A stretch of 64,000 bases of DNA from Haliscomenobacter sp. GTDB lineage: Bacteria; Bacteroidota; Bacteroidia; Chitinophagales; Saprospiraceae. Both the position numbers and the translations under genes were made by a program. The stretch covers positions 186,001 through 250,000 of the forward strand of contig JADJHZ010000006.1 in assembly GCA_016707205.1 (NCBI GenBank), given 5' to 3'. Positions 46,056-55,107 of the stretch are shown piece after piece (position 1 is the first letter of the stretch; the number at the start of each line of letters is the position of its first letter). The notes under the pieces were generated by a model. That model made no database searches and was not told the origin of the DNA. It saw nothing but the letters and a program-made list of their open reading frames with translations.

Positions 46056-46080
46056 ATGCTGCTCGCTGAGTTCAGCCCTT

Positions 46081-46174
46081 GGGCCTGCCTCAAAAGGCCG
46101 TTCTATGCTCCCTGCGTGAAATTTTATTTTCTTTTTTACGGCCTTGGGCAAAATCCATCTTTTGAGACAGGCCC
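46081..46174. mobile_element. Short inverted-repeat element, second type (copy A)
   Basis: GGGCCTGCCTCAAAAG (46081-46096) and CTTTTGAGACAGGCCC (46159-46174) are inverse copies with one mismatch. The 21 bases at 46117-46137 also occur exactly in the element at 51831-51851. The ends resemble the TCTCAAAA ends of copies 1 and 2 but the body differs. Confidence 0.55.
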
Positions 46175-46553
46175 GTTCTTGGTCAAAAAACCGATACTCC
46201 AAAAAACCGTTTTTTTGCCGTAAACTCTTAACTACAAATACCTGCATATCACTTTATTGAAAAACTTAAACCGATTGCTTTCTTATGGGGCGGACAGACC
46301 CAGTCTTCTTCCTTTTTTGCGCGAACCCTTACCCCCTGAAAGCTCCCGAAAAGGGATAGCAAGACCTGAGGTATCGGGGCATACCGCGAGATTATGAAAA
46401 AAAACCTCAAAACCCCGGGAATCCCCTCCTGCATTTGGCCGCCTTCCGCGCCTTTTAATCCACCCACAGGGCAAAACGGTTGATTTATCAGGTCTTGCCC
46501 CTCATTCTCTTTTGGGGTGGAGCGCGGTTTGATTTTTTATAAAAAAAAATTAT
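46175..46553. other. Intergenic stretch without a recognisable gene
   Basis: Between the short element and the susC promoter there is a 379-bp stretch. Small minus-strand frames here (for example 46249-46467) have no family pattern, no plausible start context and low-complexity Lys/Gly/Arg content. I see no RNA gene or clear terminator. Confidence 0.5.
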
Positions 46554-46593
46554 GCAATCGGTTTCAAAAAACAGATTCGTTTGCTTACCTTTG
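46554..46593 (+). promoter_or_regulatory. LacI-type operator overlapping the susC promoter
   Basis: GCAATCGGTTTC (46554-46565) is a CG-centred operator. Its TTTC end sits where the -33 box is expected, 20 bp before TACCTTTG (46586-46593), an exact TAnnTTTG element. The start codon at 46640 follows 46 bp later. Overlap of operator and promoter suggests repression by a LacI/GalR regulator. Confidence 0.55.
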
Positions 46594-46639
46594 GCTAGGC
46601 TGAATAATATTCGGAAACTAACTGACAAAAAAAACAGCA

Positions 46640-49600
46640 ATGCGAAACAACTCACAACCTTTTCCGAGACCAGGCCGCCTATGGAAGGCAGCCCAGGATC
46701 TGCTCATTTCCCCGAGCATACTTCGTTCTGTTGAGAGCAGCCGGAGCCTGTTGAAGCGCGCCGCCTTATGCGCGTTCCTGGCTATCACCGGCTTGGGATT
46801 TACATCGATGGCAGCCCAGGACCTTATGATCAAAGGCGTTGTTAAAGACGAAACCGGATTGACCATGCCCGGTGCAACGGTTGTCGTGAAAGGCACGTCA
46901 ACAGGGACCGTAACGGACCTCAACGGCGCCTTTTCACTGGAAGCGCCCAGAGGAAGCACCCTGGTCATTTCATTTACCGGCTATGGAAGCCAGGAATTCG
47001 TCGTTAACGACAACACGCCGCTCAACGTCACCCTGACGCCTGAAACGGTCATGTTACAAGAATTGGTTGTAGTGGGTTATGGCGCCCAGCGAAGGGAAGC
47101 CGTTACCGGCTCGGTGGCCTCCTTGGGCGGCGAGATGTTACGCGAAGTGCCTTCGTCCAACGTTTCCCAGGCCCTGCAGGGCCGTTTGCCCGGCGTAGAG
47201 ATTTCGCAGGTGAACACCAAACCCGGCGCGTCGACACAAATCCGTATCCGCGGCGCCCGCTCGCTGACGGCCAGCAACGACCCCTTAATCGTTCTGGATG
47301 GCATTCCGTTTGCCGGATCGTTTGCCGACATTAACCCAGGCGACGTGAAGAGCATTGACATCCTCAAGGATGCTTCCGCTACCGCCATTTACGGCTCCAG
47401 GGGCGCCAACGGGGTTATCCTGATCTCCACTTACAAAGGCCAAAAAGGCCAAAAAGCCCGGGTTAGCTACAATAGCTTTATCGGCGCTAAAGAAGTTTTC
47501 TCCAAGTACCCCATGATGGATGGCCCGGAATTTGTGGCGCTTCGCAAAGCCGCCGGTCTGTATTCCAATGGAGTAGATGAAAATGACGCGGTGAATTTTG
47601 ACTGGCAGGACGCCCTGTACCGGACCGGAATTTACTCCAACCAGAACCTGAGCATCACGAGCGGCACCGAACGCGGCTCCTACAATTTTGGCTTCGGGTA
47701 CAACAAGGAAGAAGCAGTGCTTCCAGGTCAGGAATTCGAGCGTTTTTCATTGAACGGCTCTATCGATCAGGAGGTTGGCGAATTGTTCCGCTTTGGGATT
47801 AACACCTATACCAGTTACACCCGTTCTTTGGGCAATGGTTTTGACCTTTACCAAAACTTGAGTACCACTCCGATTGCCGACCCATATAACGCAGACGGCA
47901 CGCTGAAAAGAACCGTCAGGATGGCCCTCGATGAAAACTGGGTCCGCACGCAGGAAACCATGGACGGGCTAGGCGATTCCTGGATCGACTTAGGCAAAAA
48001 CTTTGGCTCTACCAATAACCTGTATGGAGAAGTAAAAATTCCCGGGATCGAAGGCTTGAAATACCGCCTCAATGCCGGTTTGAACTACCGCATCTCCACC
48101 GGCGGCGGCTACACGGGAGAAGGGGTATTTAACACCAACCCAACTACCCTGTCTTCTGCTTCTATTAACAACTCGCTCTTTACCAGCTGGGTGATTGAAA
48201 ACGTGCTGACCTACGATCGCATCTTTGCCGGCAAACACAATTTGAACCTGACCGCGTTATATTCTGCTCAGGAAGACCGGTTCAACAGTTCTTCCGCGAG
48301 CGCCCGCGATATTCCCTCCGACGCGTTCCAGTTTTATAACCTCGGACAAGCGCTGGGCGAAGTTACTTTAGGCCAGGGCAACTTCAACGAAAGCGGATTG
48401 ATTTCTTATATGGGCCGCGCGATGTATTCCTTCAATGGCCGCTACATGCTGACGGCCACGTTGCGCTCCGATGCCTCTTCCCGCCTTGCCAAAGGAAACC
48501 AATGGCATACCTATCCTGCTGTTTCGGCTGGCTGGAACATCAGCGAAGAACCGTTTATGCAGGGAGTAAAAGTGATCGACCGGTTGAAATTGCGCGCCGG
48601 CTGGGGGCAAACGTCCAACCAGGCGATCAACCCCTACGCTACCCTTGGCGCTTTGGGAACCCGGAACTACAACTTCGGCAGCGCTTTTGTAACAGGGTAT
48701 CTCGTCACTCAATTGCCGAACACCAACCTGGGTTGGGAATTCTCGAATACCGCCAACGTCGGCGTGGACTTTGACCTGTTCAACAACCGCCTTTCGGGTA
48801 CGGTAGAGTATTATGTCACGAATACCAAGGACATCCTCTTGAGCGTAGGTCTGCCCAGCACCTCTGGGGTGAGCAGCTATACGGCCAACGTTGGGGAAAC
48901 GAAAAACACCGGGGTGGAAGTTTCGCTGAATGGGGTCCTTGTTAAAAGCAACAGCGGCTTAACCTGGGAAGCGGGCATCAACGTCTATTCGAACAAAAAC
49001 GAATTAGTCGCCCTGGCTTCCGGGGAAACCCGAAATGAAGGCCAAGCCTGGTTTGTGGGGCATCCGATCAACGTCATCTTTGACTACGAGAAAATAGGAC
49101 TTTGGCAGGATGAAGATCCGTTCCTGACGGTTTACGAACCCGGCGGAAACGTCGGTATGATCAAGGTGAAATATACCGGCGGATTTAATGCCGATGGGTC
49201 CCCCGTAAGGCGGATTGGCCCCGATGACCGGCAAATCATCGACGTGAATCCTGATTTCCAGGGGGGCTTCAACACCCGGCTCACCTATAAAGGATTTGAC
49301 CTGGGCGCCGTTGGCGTTTTCCAAAGCGGCGGTACCCTGGTTAGTACCCTCTATGGATCGGGCGGTTACCTCAACCTGATGAGCGGCCGGAGAAACAACG
49401 TAAAAGTGGATTACTGGACGGCAGAGAACCCCGATGCCAAGTACCCCAAACCAGGAGGTCTGGCAAGTGGCGATAATCCCAAGTACGGCTCTACGCTGGG
49501 TTATTTCGACGCCACCTTCCTCAAAGTGCGGTCGATTACCCTTGGATACGATCTCAAACACGCCTTGCTGAAGTCTTCCAGCCTCGTTAACCGGATGCGG

Positions 49601-49792
49601 GTTTATGCCGTCGTCGAAAACCCGTTCGTCCTGTTCTCGCCCTACTACAAAGAATCCAAAATGGATCCGGAAACCAACTCGTATGGCAACCAAAACCAAG
49701 CCGTAGCTGGTTACCAAAGCCGTATTTTGGTTATCGGTACCAACACGCCAACCACCCGCAATTTCCTGATTGGTCTTAATGTCACCTTCTAA
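46640..49792 (+). CDS. SusC/RagA-family TonB-dependent transporter (xylan-type locus)
   Basis: The product is 1050 residues. From this ATG the hydrophobic leader begins only at about residue 38 ('LLKRAALCAFLAITGLGF'), so a TTG at 46751 is an alternative start. The regulatory domain ('LMIKGVVKDETGLTMPGATVVVKG') is followed by 'LQELVVVGYGAQRREAVTGSV' and a plug with 'VKSIDILKDASATAIYGSRGANGVILI'. The barrel has typical 'LRAGWGQTSNQAINPYAT' and ends 'NFLIGLNVTF'. It imports oligosaccharides together with the SusD protein encoded 18 bp downstream. The surrounding CE15, GH115 and GH3 genes suggest glucuronoxylan fragments. Confidence 0.94.
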   Translation: MRNNSQPFPRPGRLWKAAQDLLISPSILRSVESSRSLLKRAALCAFLAITGLGFTSMAAQDLMIKGVVKDETGLTMPGATVVVKGTSTGTVTDLNGAFSLEAPRGSTLVISFTGYGSQEFVVNDNTPLNVTLTPETVMLQELVVVGYGAQRREAVTGSVASLGGEMLREVPSSNVSQALQGRLPGVEISQVNTKPGASTQIRIRGARSLTASNDPLIVLDGIPFAGSFADINPGDVKSIDILKDASATAIYGSRGANGVILISTYKGQKGQKARVSYNSFIGAKEVFSKYPMMDGPEFVALRKAAGLYSNGVDENDAVNFDWQDALYRTGIYSNQNLSITSGTERGSYNFGFGYNKEEAVLPGQEFERFSLNGSIDQEVGELFRFGINTYTSYTRSLGNGFDLYQNLSTTPIADPYNADGTLKRTVRMALDENWVRTQETMDGLGDSWIDLGKNFGSTNNLYGEVKIPGIEGLKYRLNAGLNYRISTGGGYTGEGVFNTNPTTLSSASINNSLFTSWVIENVLTYDRIFAGKHNLNLTALYSAQEDRFNSSSASARDIPSDAFQFYNLGQALGEVTLGQGNFNESGLISYMGRAMYSFNGRYMLTATLRSDASSRLAKGNQWHTYPAVSAGWNISEEPFMQGVKVIDRLKLRAGWGQTSNQAINPYATLGALGTRNYNFGSAFVTGYLVTQLPNTNLGWEFSNTANVGVDFDLFNNRLSGTVEYYVTNTKDILLSVGLPSTSGVSSYTANVGETKNTGVEVSLNGVLVKSNSGLTWEAGINVYSNKNELVALASGETRNEGQAWFVGHPINVIFDYEKIGLWQDEDPFLTVYEPGGNVGMIKVKYTGGFNADGSPVRRIGPDDRQIIDVNPDFQGGFNTRLTYKGFDLGAVGVFQSGGTLVSTLYGSGGYLNLMSGRRNNVKVDYWTAENPDAKYPKPGGLASGDNPKYGSTLGYFDATFLKVRSITLGYDLKHALLKSSSLVNRMRVYAVVENPFVLFSPYYKESKMDPETNSYGNQNQAVAGYQSRILVIGTNTPTTRNFLIGLNVTF

Positions 49793-49810
49793 TTAATAAA
49801 ATGATTAACC

Positions 49811-51763
49811 ATGAAACGATTTCATATAAAAGCTTTTTTGGGGACCCTCGTCCTCACGGTGCTCATGGCCGCTTGCTCCGAAGATATTTTGGTAGAGCAG
49901 CCGCGCAGCATTTTTGAGCCTGGTTTTTTCAAGACTGAAAAAGGGGTTCAAGGTGGTATCACTTCCCTGTACGCGCATTTGCGCTATATCTATGGGCAGG
50001 CCTACTACTATAATTCCACCCAAACGGGTACAGATGAAGCCACCTGGGCTCAGAGCGCCGATGGAAACTTTAAGGACGCCGACCTTTCCGGCGTAGGAAC
50101 CCTCAGCTCTACCAGCAGCCGCAGCGACGTATTATGGGGCACGGCTTTTTCGAACATCAACACCGCCAGCGGTATTATTGAAAATGCCGAGAATGTAGGT
50201 ATTTCTGCCGCCCTCATCGCCGAAGCCCGGTTCTTCCGCGCGTTCGACTACTTCCTGCTCGTTCAGACGTTCGGCGGGGTACCCCTCGATCTGGGCTCTG
50301 GCGAACTGAAGTTCAACACCAGCCCGGTGAGAACCTCCGTTCGAAACACCGTACCCGAAGTTTACACCAAGGCCATTTTCCCCGACCTGCTCAAAGCGGC
50401 TACGGACCTTCCGGAAGTTGGACGCGTCACCGGCGGTGTAACCAAAACCCTCGCCCGCCTCTATTTGGCAAAGGCCTACCTGACCTACGCCTGGTGGCTG
50501 GAGAATCCAAAGAACATTCCTACCTTCCCGGAAGCAGCCCGGACCGATCCCGATGGCAAAAACGCCCAATATTATTACCAGCAAGCATACGACGTGGCGA
50601 CTACCGCCATTGACAATCCTGGCCCGTTCAAACTCCAACCCACCTTCTACGACCTGAATCTGGGCTCGAACGACCGCAACAGCGAAATCTTGCTCTATGC
50701 CGACCACACCGAAGCCAGCGAGAAATACAACGGAGGAAGCCTTACGTTTGGCGGCGGCGGCGCTCCTGATAACTTCGCCGTTTGGATGATGACCTGGAAC
50801 TATACCGAACTCAGAAGCTATTCCAAATCAGACGGAACCGGCGCCATTAGCTCCGTTCAGCGCGAAGCTGAACAGCACCTGGGCCGCCCCTGGACGCGGA
50901 TGTGCCCCACGATCAACGTCATTGAGAAAACCTTTGCCGACAAGACGAACGATTCCCGCTACGACGGTACCTTCACCACTGTATATCGCGGCAACTGGCC
51001 CAAAGGCGGCGTTACGAATGCCGTTTTATACAATGCCAACAACCTGGAGGTCCGCCCTGGAGATGCCATCCTCACCTTCCTGGATTCCGAGCCGGCAACT
51101 CCTGTTACGTACACCAGTGGAGCAGGCAAAAGTAATATTGGAGCAGGCACGTTACCGGGCAGAGCCGATTATGTGATCTCCCCCCGCGGCATCAGCCGGA
51201 TTGTATATCCCGGGCTCTGGAAAATGGGCACCTACCGCACCGATAACGGTACCGGATTGGGGCAACCCAACGCCGGGCTTACCCGTCCATACAATATTGC
51301 GAAATTCTCCGAGCTGTACCTGATCGCCGCCGAAGCAGCTGTCAAAGGCGCAACCACCAAAGCGGGCAAATCTGCCCGGGAACTGGTGAACGTGCTCCGC
51401 GCCCGCGCTGGTAAATGGCGTTGGGACAACAACGGCAACAAAGCCAAAGCCGAAGACCGCAGCGCAGAGATGATGGCCGCCACGCCAACAACCATCGACA
51501 TCGACTTCATCCTGGCAGAACGCTCGCGTGAATTCTATGCCGAAGGCTACCGCTGGTTTGACCTCGCCCGCACACAGAAATGGGCCGAACTGGCTGGTTC
51601 GTTTGAAATCTGCGGACCCACCAAAGGCGACCATACGCCCGTAAAATACACGCGCGACATTCAGCCCTTCCACTATCTGCGCCCAATTCCTCAAGGCCAG
51701 CTAGATGGGATGGAATTGACCGCTGACGAAAAGAAAGCGTATCAGAATCCGGGGTATAACTAA
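49811..51763 (+). CDS. SusD-family glycan-binding lipoprotein (xylan-type locus)
   Basis: The product is 650 residues with lipobox 'LMAACS' (Cys22). It shows the SusD pattern: 'FFKTEKGVQGGITSLYAHLR', 'LIAEARFFRAFDYFLLVQTFGGVPLDL', 'LARLYLAKAYLTYAWW', and near the C-terminus 'ILAERSREFYAEGYRWFDLARTQKW'. It partners with SusC encoded 18 bp upstream at the outer membrane. At 650 residues it is on the long side for the family, with inserts around residues 285-350 that may shape the ligand site. Confidence 0.94.
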   Translation: MKRFHIKAFLGTLVLTVLMAACSEDILVEQPRSIFEPGFFKTEKGVQGGITSLYAHLRYIYGQAYYYNSTQTGTDEATWAQSADGNFKDADLSGVGTLSSTSSRSDVLWGTAFSNINTASGIIENAENVGISAALIAEARFFRAFDYFLLVQTFGGVPLDLGSGELKFNTSPVRTSVRNTVPEVYTKAIFPDLLKAATDLPEVGRVTGGVTKTLARLYLAKAYLTYAWWLENPKNIPTFPEAARTDPDGKNAQYYYQQAYDVATTAIDNPGPFKLQPTFYDLNLGSNDRNSEILLYADHTEASEKYNGGSLTFGGGGAPDNFAVWMMTWNYTELRSYSKSDGTGAISSVQREAEQHLGRPWTRMCPTINVIEKTFADKTNDSRYDGTFTTVYRGNWPKGGVTNAVLYNANNLEVRPGDAILTFLDSEPATPVTYTSGAGKSNIGAGTLPGRADYVISPRGISRIVYPGLWKMGTYRTDNGTGLGQPNAGLTRPYNIAKFSELYLIAAEAAVKGATTKAGKSARELVNVLRARAGKWRWDNNGNKAKAEDRSAEMMAATPTTIDIDFILAERSREFYAEGYRWFDLARTQKWAELAGSFEICGPTKGDHTPVKYTRDIQPFHYLRPIPQGQLDGMELTADEKKAYQNPGYN

Positions 51764-51794
51764 TACCATGACCGGAACTGTTATCAAAACCTTT

Positions 51795-51951
51795 GGGGCT
51801 GTCTCAAAAGACCAATCTTTGCCACCGGCATGAAATTTTATTTTCTTTTTTCAATTCTAATTAAAAATTGCTCTGCAATTTTTAATTAGAATTGAAAAAA
51901 GAAAATATTTTTTGGTCGCCAGGGGCGAAGACGGTCTTTTGAGACAGTCTC
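51795..51951. mobile_element. Inverted-repeat element, second type (copy B), with long palindrome
   Basis: GGGGCTGTCTCAAAAGACC (51795-51813) and GGTCTTTTGAGACAGTCTC (51933-51951) are near-perfect inverse ends. At the centre, 51841-51871 and 51875-51905 are exact 31-bp inverted repeats with a 3-base loop (TCT). It lies 30 bp after susD and could act as a transcription terminator or attenuator before the GH115 gene. Confidence 0.6.
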
Positions 51952-52019
51952 AAAGGTTTTTTTGTTGCGCAGAGTTGTGCGTAATTTTAATCCCAATAGC
52001 TTCCTAATACGCATTCCCG

Positions 52020-54986
52020 ATGAAAACAAAAAATCTCCCTTTGTTCAGATGTAGTTCCCTCGCTGGGATTCTCCTGCTATTTTTTACGATTTCCTATAGT
52101 CAATCCAAACCTGTTCAGGTAAGTAATAATAGCCGTTTCGAGCGCGTCCAAATTATTGCTACCGAAGCGGCTTTCCCCGAAGCTTCTTTTTTAACAACCA
52201 ATAAAGAAAAAGGCCAATTTGCGTTAGTTGAAAATGGTATTCCTGGCAGTATCCTGGTGAGTGCCTCTGATTTTCCAGGGGTGCTAAAAATTGCCGGGTT
52301 ATTTCAAAAGGACTTGAGCCGGGTGTCCGGGAAGGAAGCCCAGTTGGTCCTTGGCAACGAGCACCCATCTAAAAGCCTGGTTATTGTAGGCACCCTTGGG
52401 AAAAGCAGCCTGATCAATCAATTAGCAAAAAAAGGCAAGATTGCCGTTTCCGGGCTGAAGGGCAAACGGGAACAATTCTTCATTATCCCGGTCAAAAAGC
52501 CGATGAAGGGCGTCGAAAACGCCCTGGTCATCGTTGGAAGCGACAAACGGGGGACCATCTTTGGCATGTTTGAGCTTTCCGAAAAAATGGGCGTTTCTCC
52601 CTGGTACTGGTGGGCGGACGCGCCCATAAAATCCCGCAAGAACATTTATGTGAAATCGGGTATGCATACTGCCGGCGAACCCAAGGTCAAATACCGGGGA
52701 ATCTTTATCAACGACGAAGACCCCGCGTTAGCCGGCTGGGCAAGGGAAAAATTCGGCGGACTGAACCATCTCTTCTACGAAAAAGTGTTCGAGTTGATCC
52801 TTCGGATGAAAGGGAACTACCTGTGGCCTGCCATGTGGGGCAAATCCCTTTGGGACGACGACCCCCTAAGCGCGCCTATGGCCGACGAAATGGGGGTGGT
52901 CCTCGCTACCTCCCACCACGAACCCCTCATGCGCGCACACGTGGAATGGGAACGCTATGGAAAAGGCGCCTGGAACTACGAAACCAACGCCGAAACGCTT
53001 CGCCAATTTTGGAAGCAAGGTATGGAACGGACCAAAGGCCAGGAAAAGGTCGTTACCCTGGCGATGAGAGGAGACGGCGACGAGGCGATGAGCGCGGAGA
53101 CCAATATCGGCCTGCTGGAGCAGATCGTTCAGGACCAGCGAAAAATTATTGAGGAGGTAACCGGGAAACCGGCTGAAGAAACGCCGCAGGTATGGGCCCT
53201 CTACAAGGAGGTTCAGGACTACTACGACAAGGGGATGCGCGTGCCCGACGACGTCACCTTGCTGCTCTGCGACGACAACTGGGGGCGGGTGCGGATTCTA
53301 CCCGCAGCGGACGCCAAGCCCCGCAAAGGCGGCTACGGATTGTACTACCATTTTGATTTCGTTGGCGGCCCCAGAAGTTATAAATGGCTCAACACCGTCC
53401 AAATCGAGAAAACCTGGGAGCAACTGCGCCTTACGTATGCATATGGGGTTCGGGAAATCTGGTTGGTGAATGTAGGCGACCTCAAACCCATGGATCTCCC
53501 TATCCATTTCTTTTTGGATTACGCCTGGAATCCGGATAACATGACCGCCAACGACCTTCCAGGGTATTACACCAAGTGGGCGGACGCTCAGTTTGGCGGG
53601 TATTTTGCCGAAGAAATCGGCCAAATCCTGGCAGCCTATACCAAATACAATGCCCGGAGAAAACCGGAATTATTGGAACCTACCACCTACAGCCTGACCA
53701 ATTTTAATGAGGCTGAAAACGTGGTGCGGGACTATAACGCCCTATTGGAAAAAGCCAAAGCGATCGGGGAGAAATTGCCGCAAGAAGCGCAGGATGCGTA
53801 TTTCCAGCTCGTTTTATACCCGGTTGCCGCTTGCGCCAACCTGAATGACATGTACGTTGCTGCTGCCAAAAACAGGCTTTACCGTATGCAGGACAGGGCC
53901 TCCACGAATTACTACGCAGACAAGGTTAAAGACCTGTTCTTTAACGATGAGGTCCTCACCCAAAAACACAATGGATTTGCAGACGGCAAATGGAACCACA
54001 TCATGGAACAAACCCATATGGGGCACATCAGTTGGAACGATCCCGCGGTCAACAAAATGCCCGAAGTGTCGTATATCCAGCCTAAAGCTGCTCCAGGAAT
54101 GGGGTTCACCCTGGAAAGTCCGGTTGTGATGCGCCGGGGACGGTTCAGCCTTCCGAGCCGTAGCTTTACCCCCTTCGACCCGGTAAATAACCAAACCTGG
54201 TTTATTGAAATTTACAATACCGGGAGGGAACCACTGAACTATTCGATAGCAGCTAAAAACGACTGGATTAAGCTGTCGGCTAAATCCGGCGCCGTCCAGT
54301 ACGAAGAAAAGGTCTACGTAAGTATCGATTGGGCCAAGGCGCCCAAGGGGCAACTGGAAGGGGAAATCGTGCTTTCCGGCGGTTCAGGCCGCGATATTTC
54401 CATAAAGGTTCCTTTGCGCGCTAATATGCCTGAAAAACCTTCCGGATTTATCGAAAACAATGGCATCGTAAGCATCGACGCAGCGAGCTTCCAGCAAAAG
54501 AAAGAGGCGAATCCTATTGCCTGGGAAATCATTCCAAACTTAGGCCGCACGGGGTCTGCGGTTACTGCCAGGCCAGTAACGGCTCCGAGGCAAACGCCAG
54601 GACCCGGCAGCCCTTATCTGGAATACCAGGTTTGCCTGCTCGACACGGGCAAGTATTCCCTGGAAGCCTGGTTTTCCCCTACCCTCAATTATCAAAAAGA
54701 CGACGGGTTGGATTACGCCTTCTCCATAGATGGGGGCGAGCCCCAACGAATGAACCTGCACAAAGACGCAAAAGCAGCCGATTGGACCTACCCGAAATGG
54801 TGGAATGATTCGGCAACCGACAATATCATGAAGCAGACCATTGTGCAAAAGGAGCTTTCTGCCGGCATCCACACCATCCGATACCACCTGGTAGATCCAG
54901 GCCTGGTACTGGAAAAAATCGTTTTGAAAAAAGAAGAAGCCAATACAGACTCCTATTTGGGACCGCCCCAATCGGTAAAAAAGTAA
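52020..54986 (+). CDS. GH115 xylan alpha-1,2-glucuronidase
   Basis: The product is 988 residues, a normal GH115 length, with signal peptide ending 'FTISYSQ'. The N-terminal domain has 'LVIVGTLGKSSLINQL'. The TIM-barrel part has the family blocks 'YRGIFINDEDPALAGW', 'LILRMKGNYLWPAMWGKSLWDDDP', 'ADEMGVVLATSHHEPLMRAH', 'LAMRGDGDEAMS' and 'LCDDNWGRVRILP'. A helical bundle and a C-terminal beta-sandwich ('YSLEAWFSPTLNYQKDDGL') follow. It removes 4-O-methyl-glucuronic acid from internal and terminal xylose residues of xylan. It supplies glucuronate to the cell and follows CE15 action on lignin esters. Confidence 0.95.
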   Translation: MKTKNLPLFRCSSLAGILLLFFTISYSQSKPVQVSNNSRFERVQIIATEAAFPEASFLTTNKEKGQFALVENGIPGSILVSASDFPGVLKIAGLFQKDLSRVSGKEAQLVLGNEHPSKSLVIVGTLGKSSLINQLAKKGKIAVSGLKGKREQFFIIPVKKPMKGVENALVIVGSDKRGTIFGMFELSEKMGVSPWYWWADAPIKSRKNIYVKSGMHTAGEPKVKYRGIFINDEDPALAGWAREKFGGLNHLFYEKVFELILRMKGNYLWPAMWGKSLWDDDPLSAPMADEMGVVLATSHHEPLMRAHVEWERYGKGAWNYETNAETLRQFWKQGMERTKGQEKVVTLAMRGDGDEAMSAETNIGLLEQIVQDQRKIIEEVTGKPAEETPQVWALYKEVQDYYDKGMRVPDDVTLLLCDDNWGRVRILPAADAKPRKGGYGLYYHFDFVGGPRSYKWLNTVQIEKTWEQLRLTYAYGVREIWLVNVGDLKPMDLPIHFFLDYAWNPDNMTANDLPGYYTKWADAQFGGYFAEEIGQILAAYTKYNARRKPELLEPTTYSLTNFNEAENVVRDYNALLEKAKAIGEKLPQEAQDAYFQLVLYPVAACANLNDMYVAAAKNRLYRMQDRASTNYYADKVKDLFFNDEVLTQKHNGFADGKWNHIMEQTHMGHISWNDPAVNKMPEVSYIQPKAAPGMGFTLESPVVMRRGRFSLPSRSFTPFDPVNNQTWFIEIYNTGREPLNYSIAAKNDWIKLSAKSGAVQYEEKVYVSIDWAKAPKGQLEGEIVLSGGSGRDISIKVPLRANMPEKPSGFIENNGIVSIDAASFQQKKEANPIAWEIIPNLGRTGSAVTARPVTAPRQTPGPGSPYLEYQVCLLDTGKYSLEAWFSPTLNYQKDDGLDYAFSIDGGEPQRMNLHKDAKAADWTYPKWWNDSATDNIMKQTIVQKELSAGIHTIRYHLVDPGLVLEKIVLKKEEANTDSYLGPPQSVKK

Positions 54987-55107
54987 GGTCCAACGGAGAA
55001 CCAATGGCGGGTTTGTGTCTGTGTTTTGTTTTTTCCTTTAATTCCTGATTTTCCTGAATGAAATTATTTAAAATTACGGACGGAACCCTTAAAAACATAG
55101 TAGCCTA

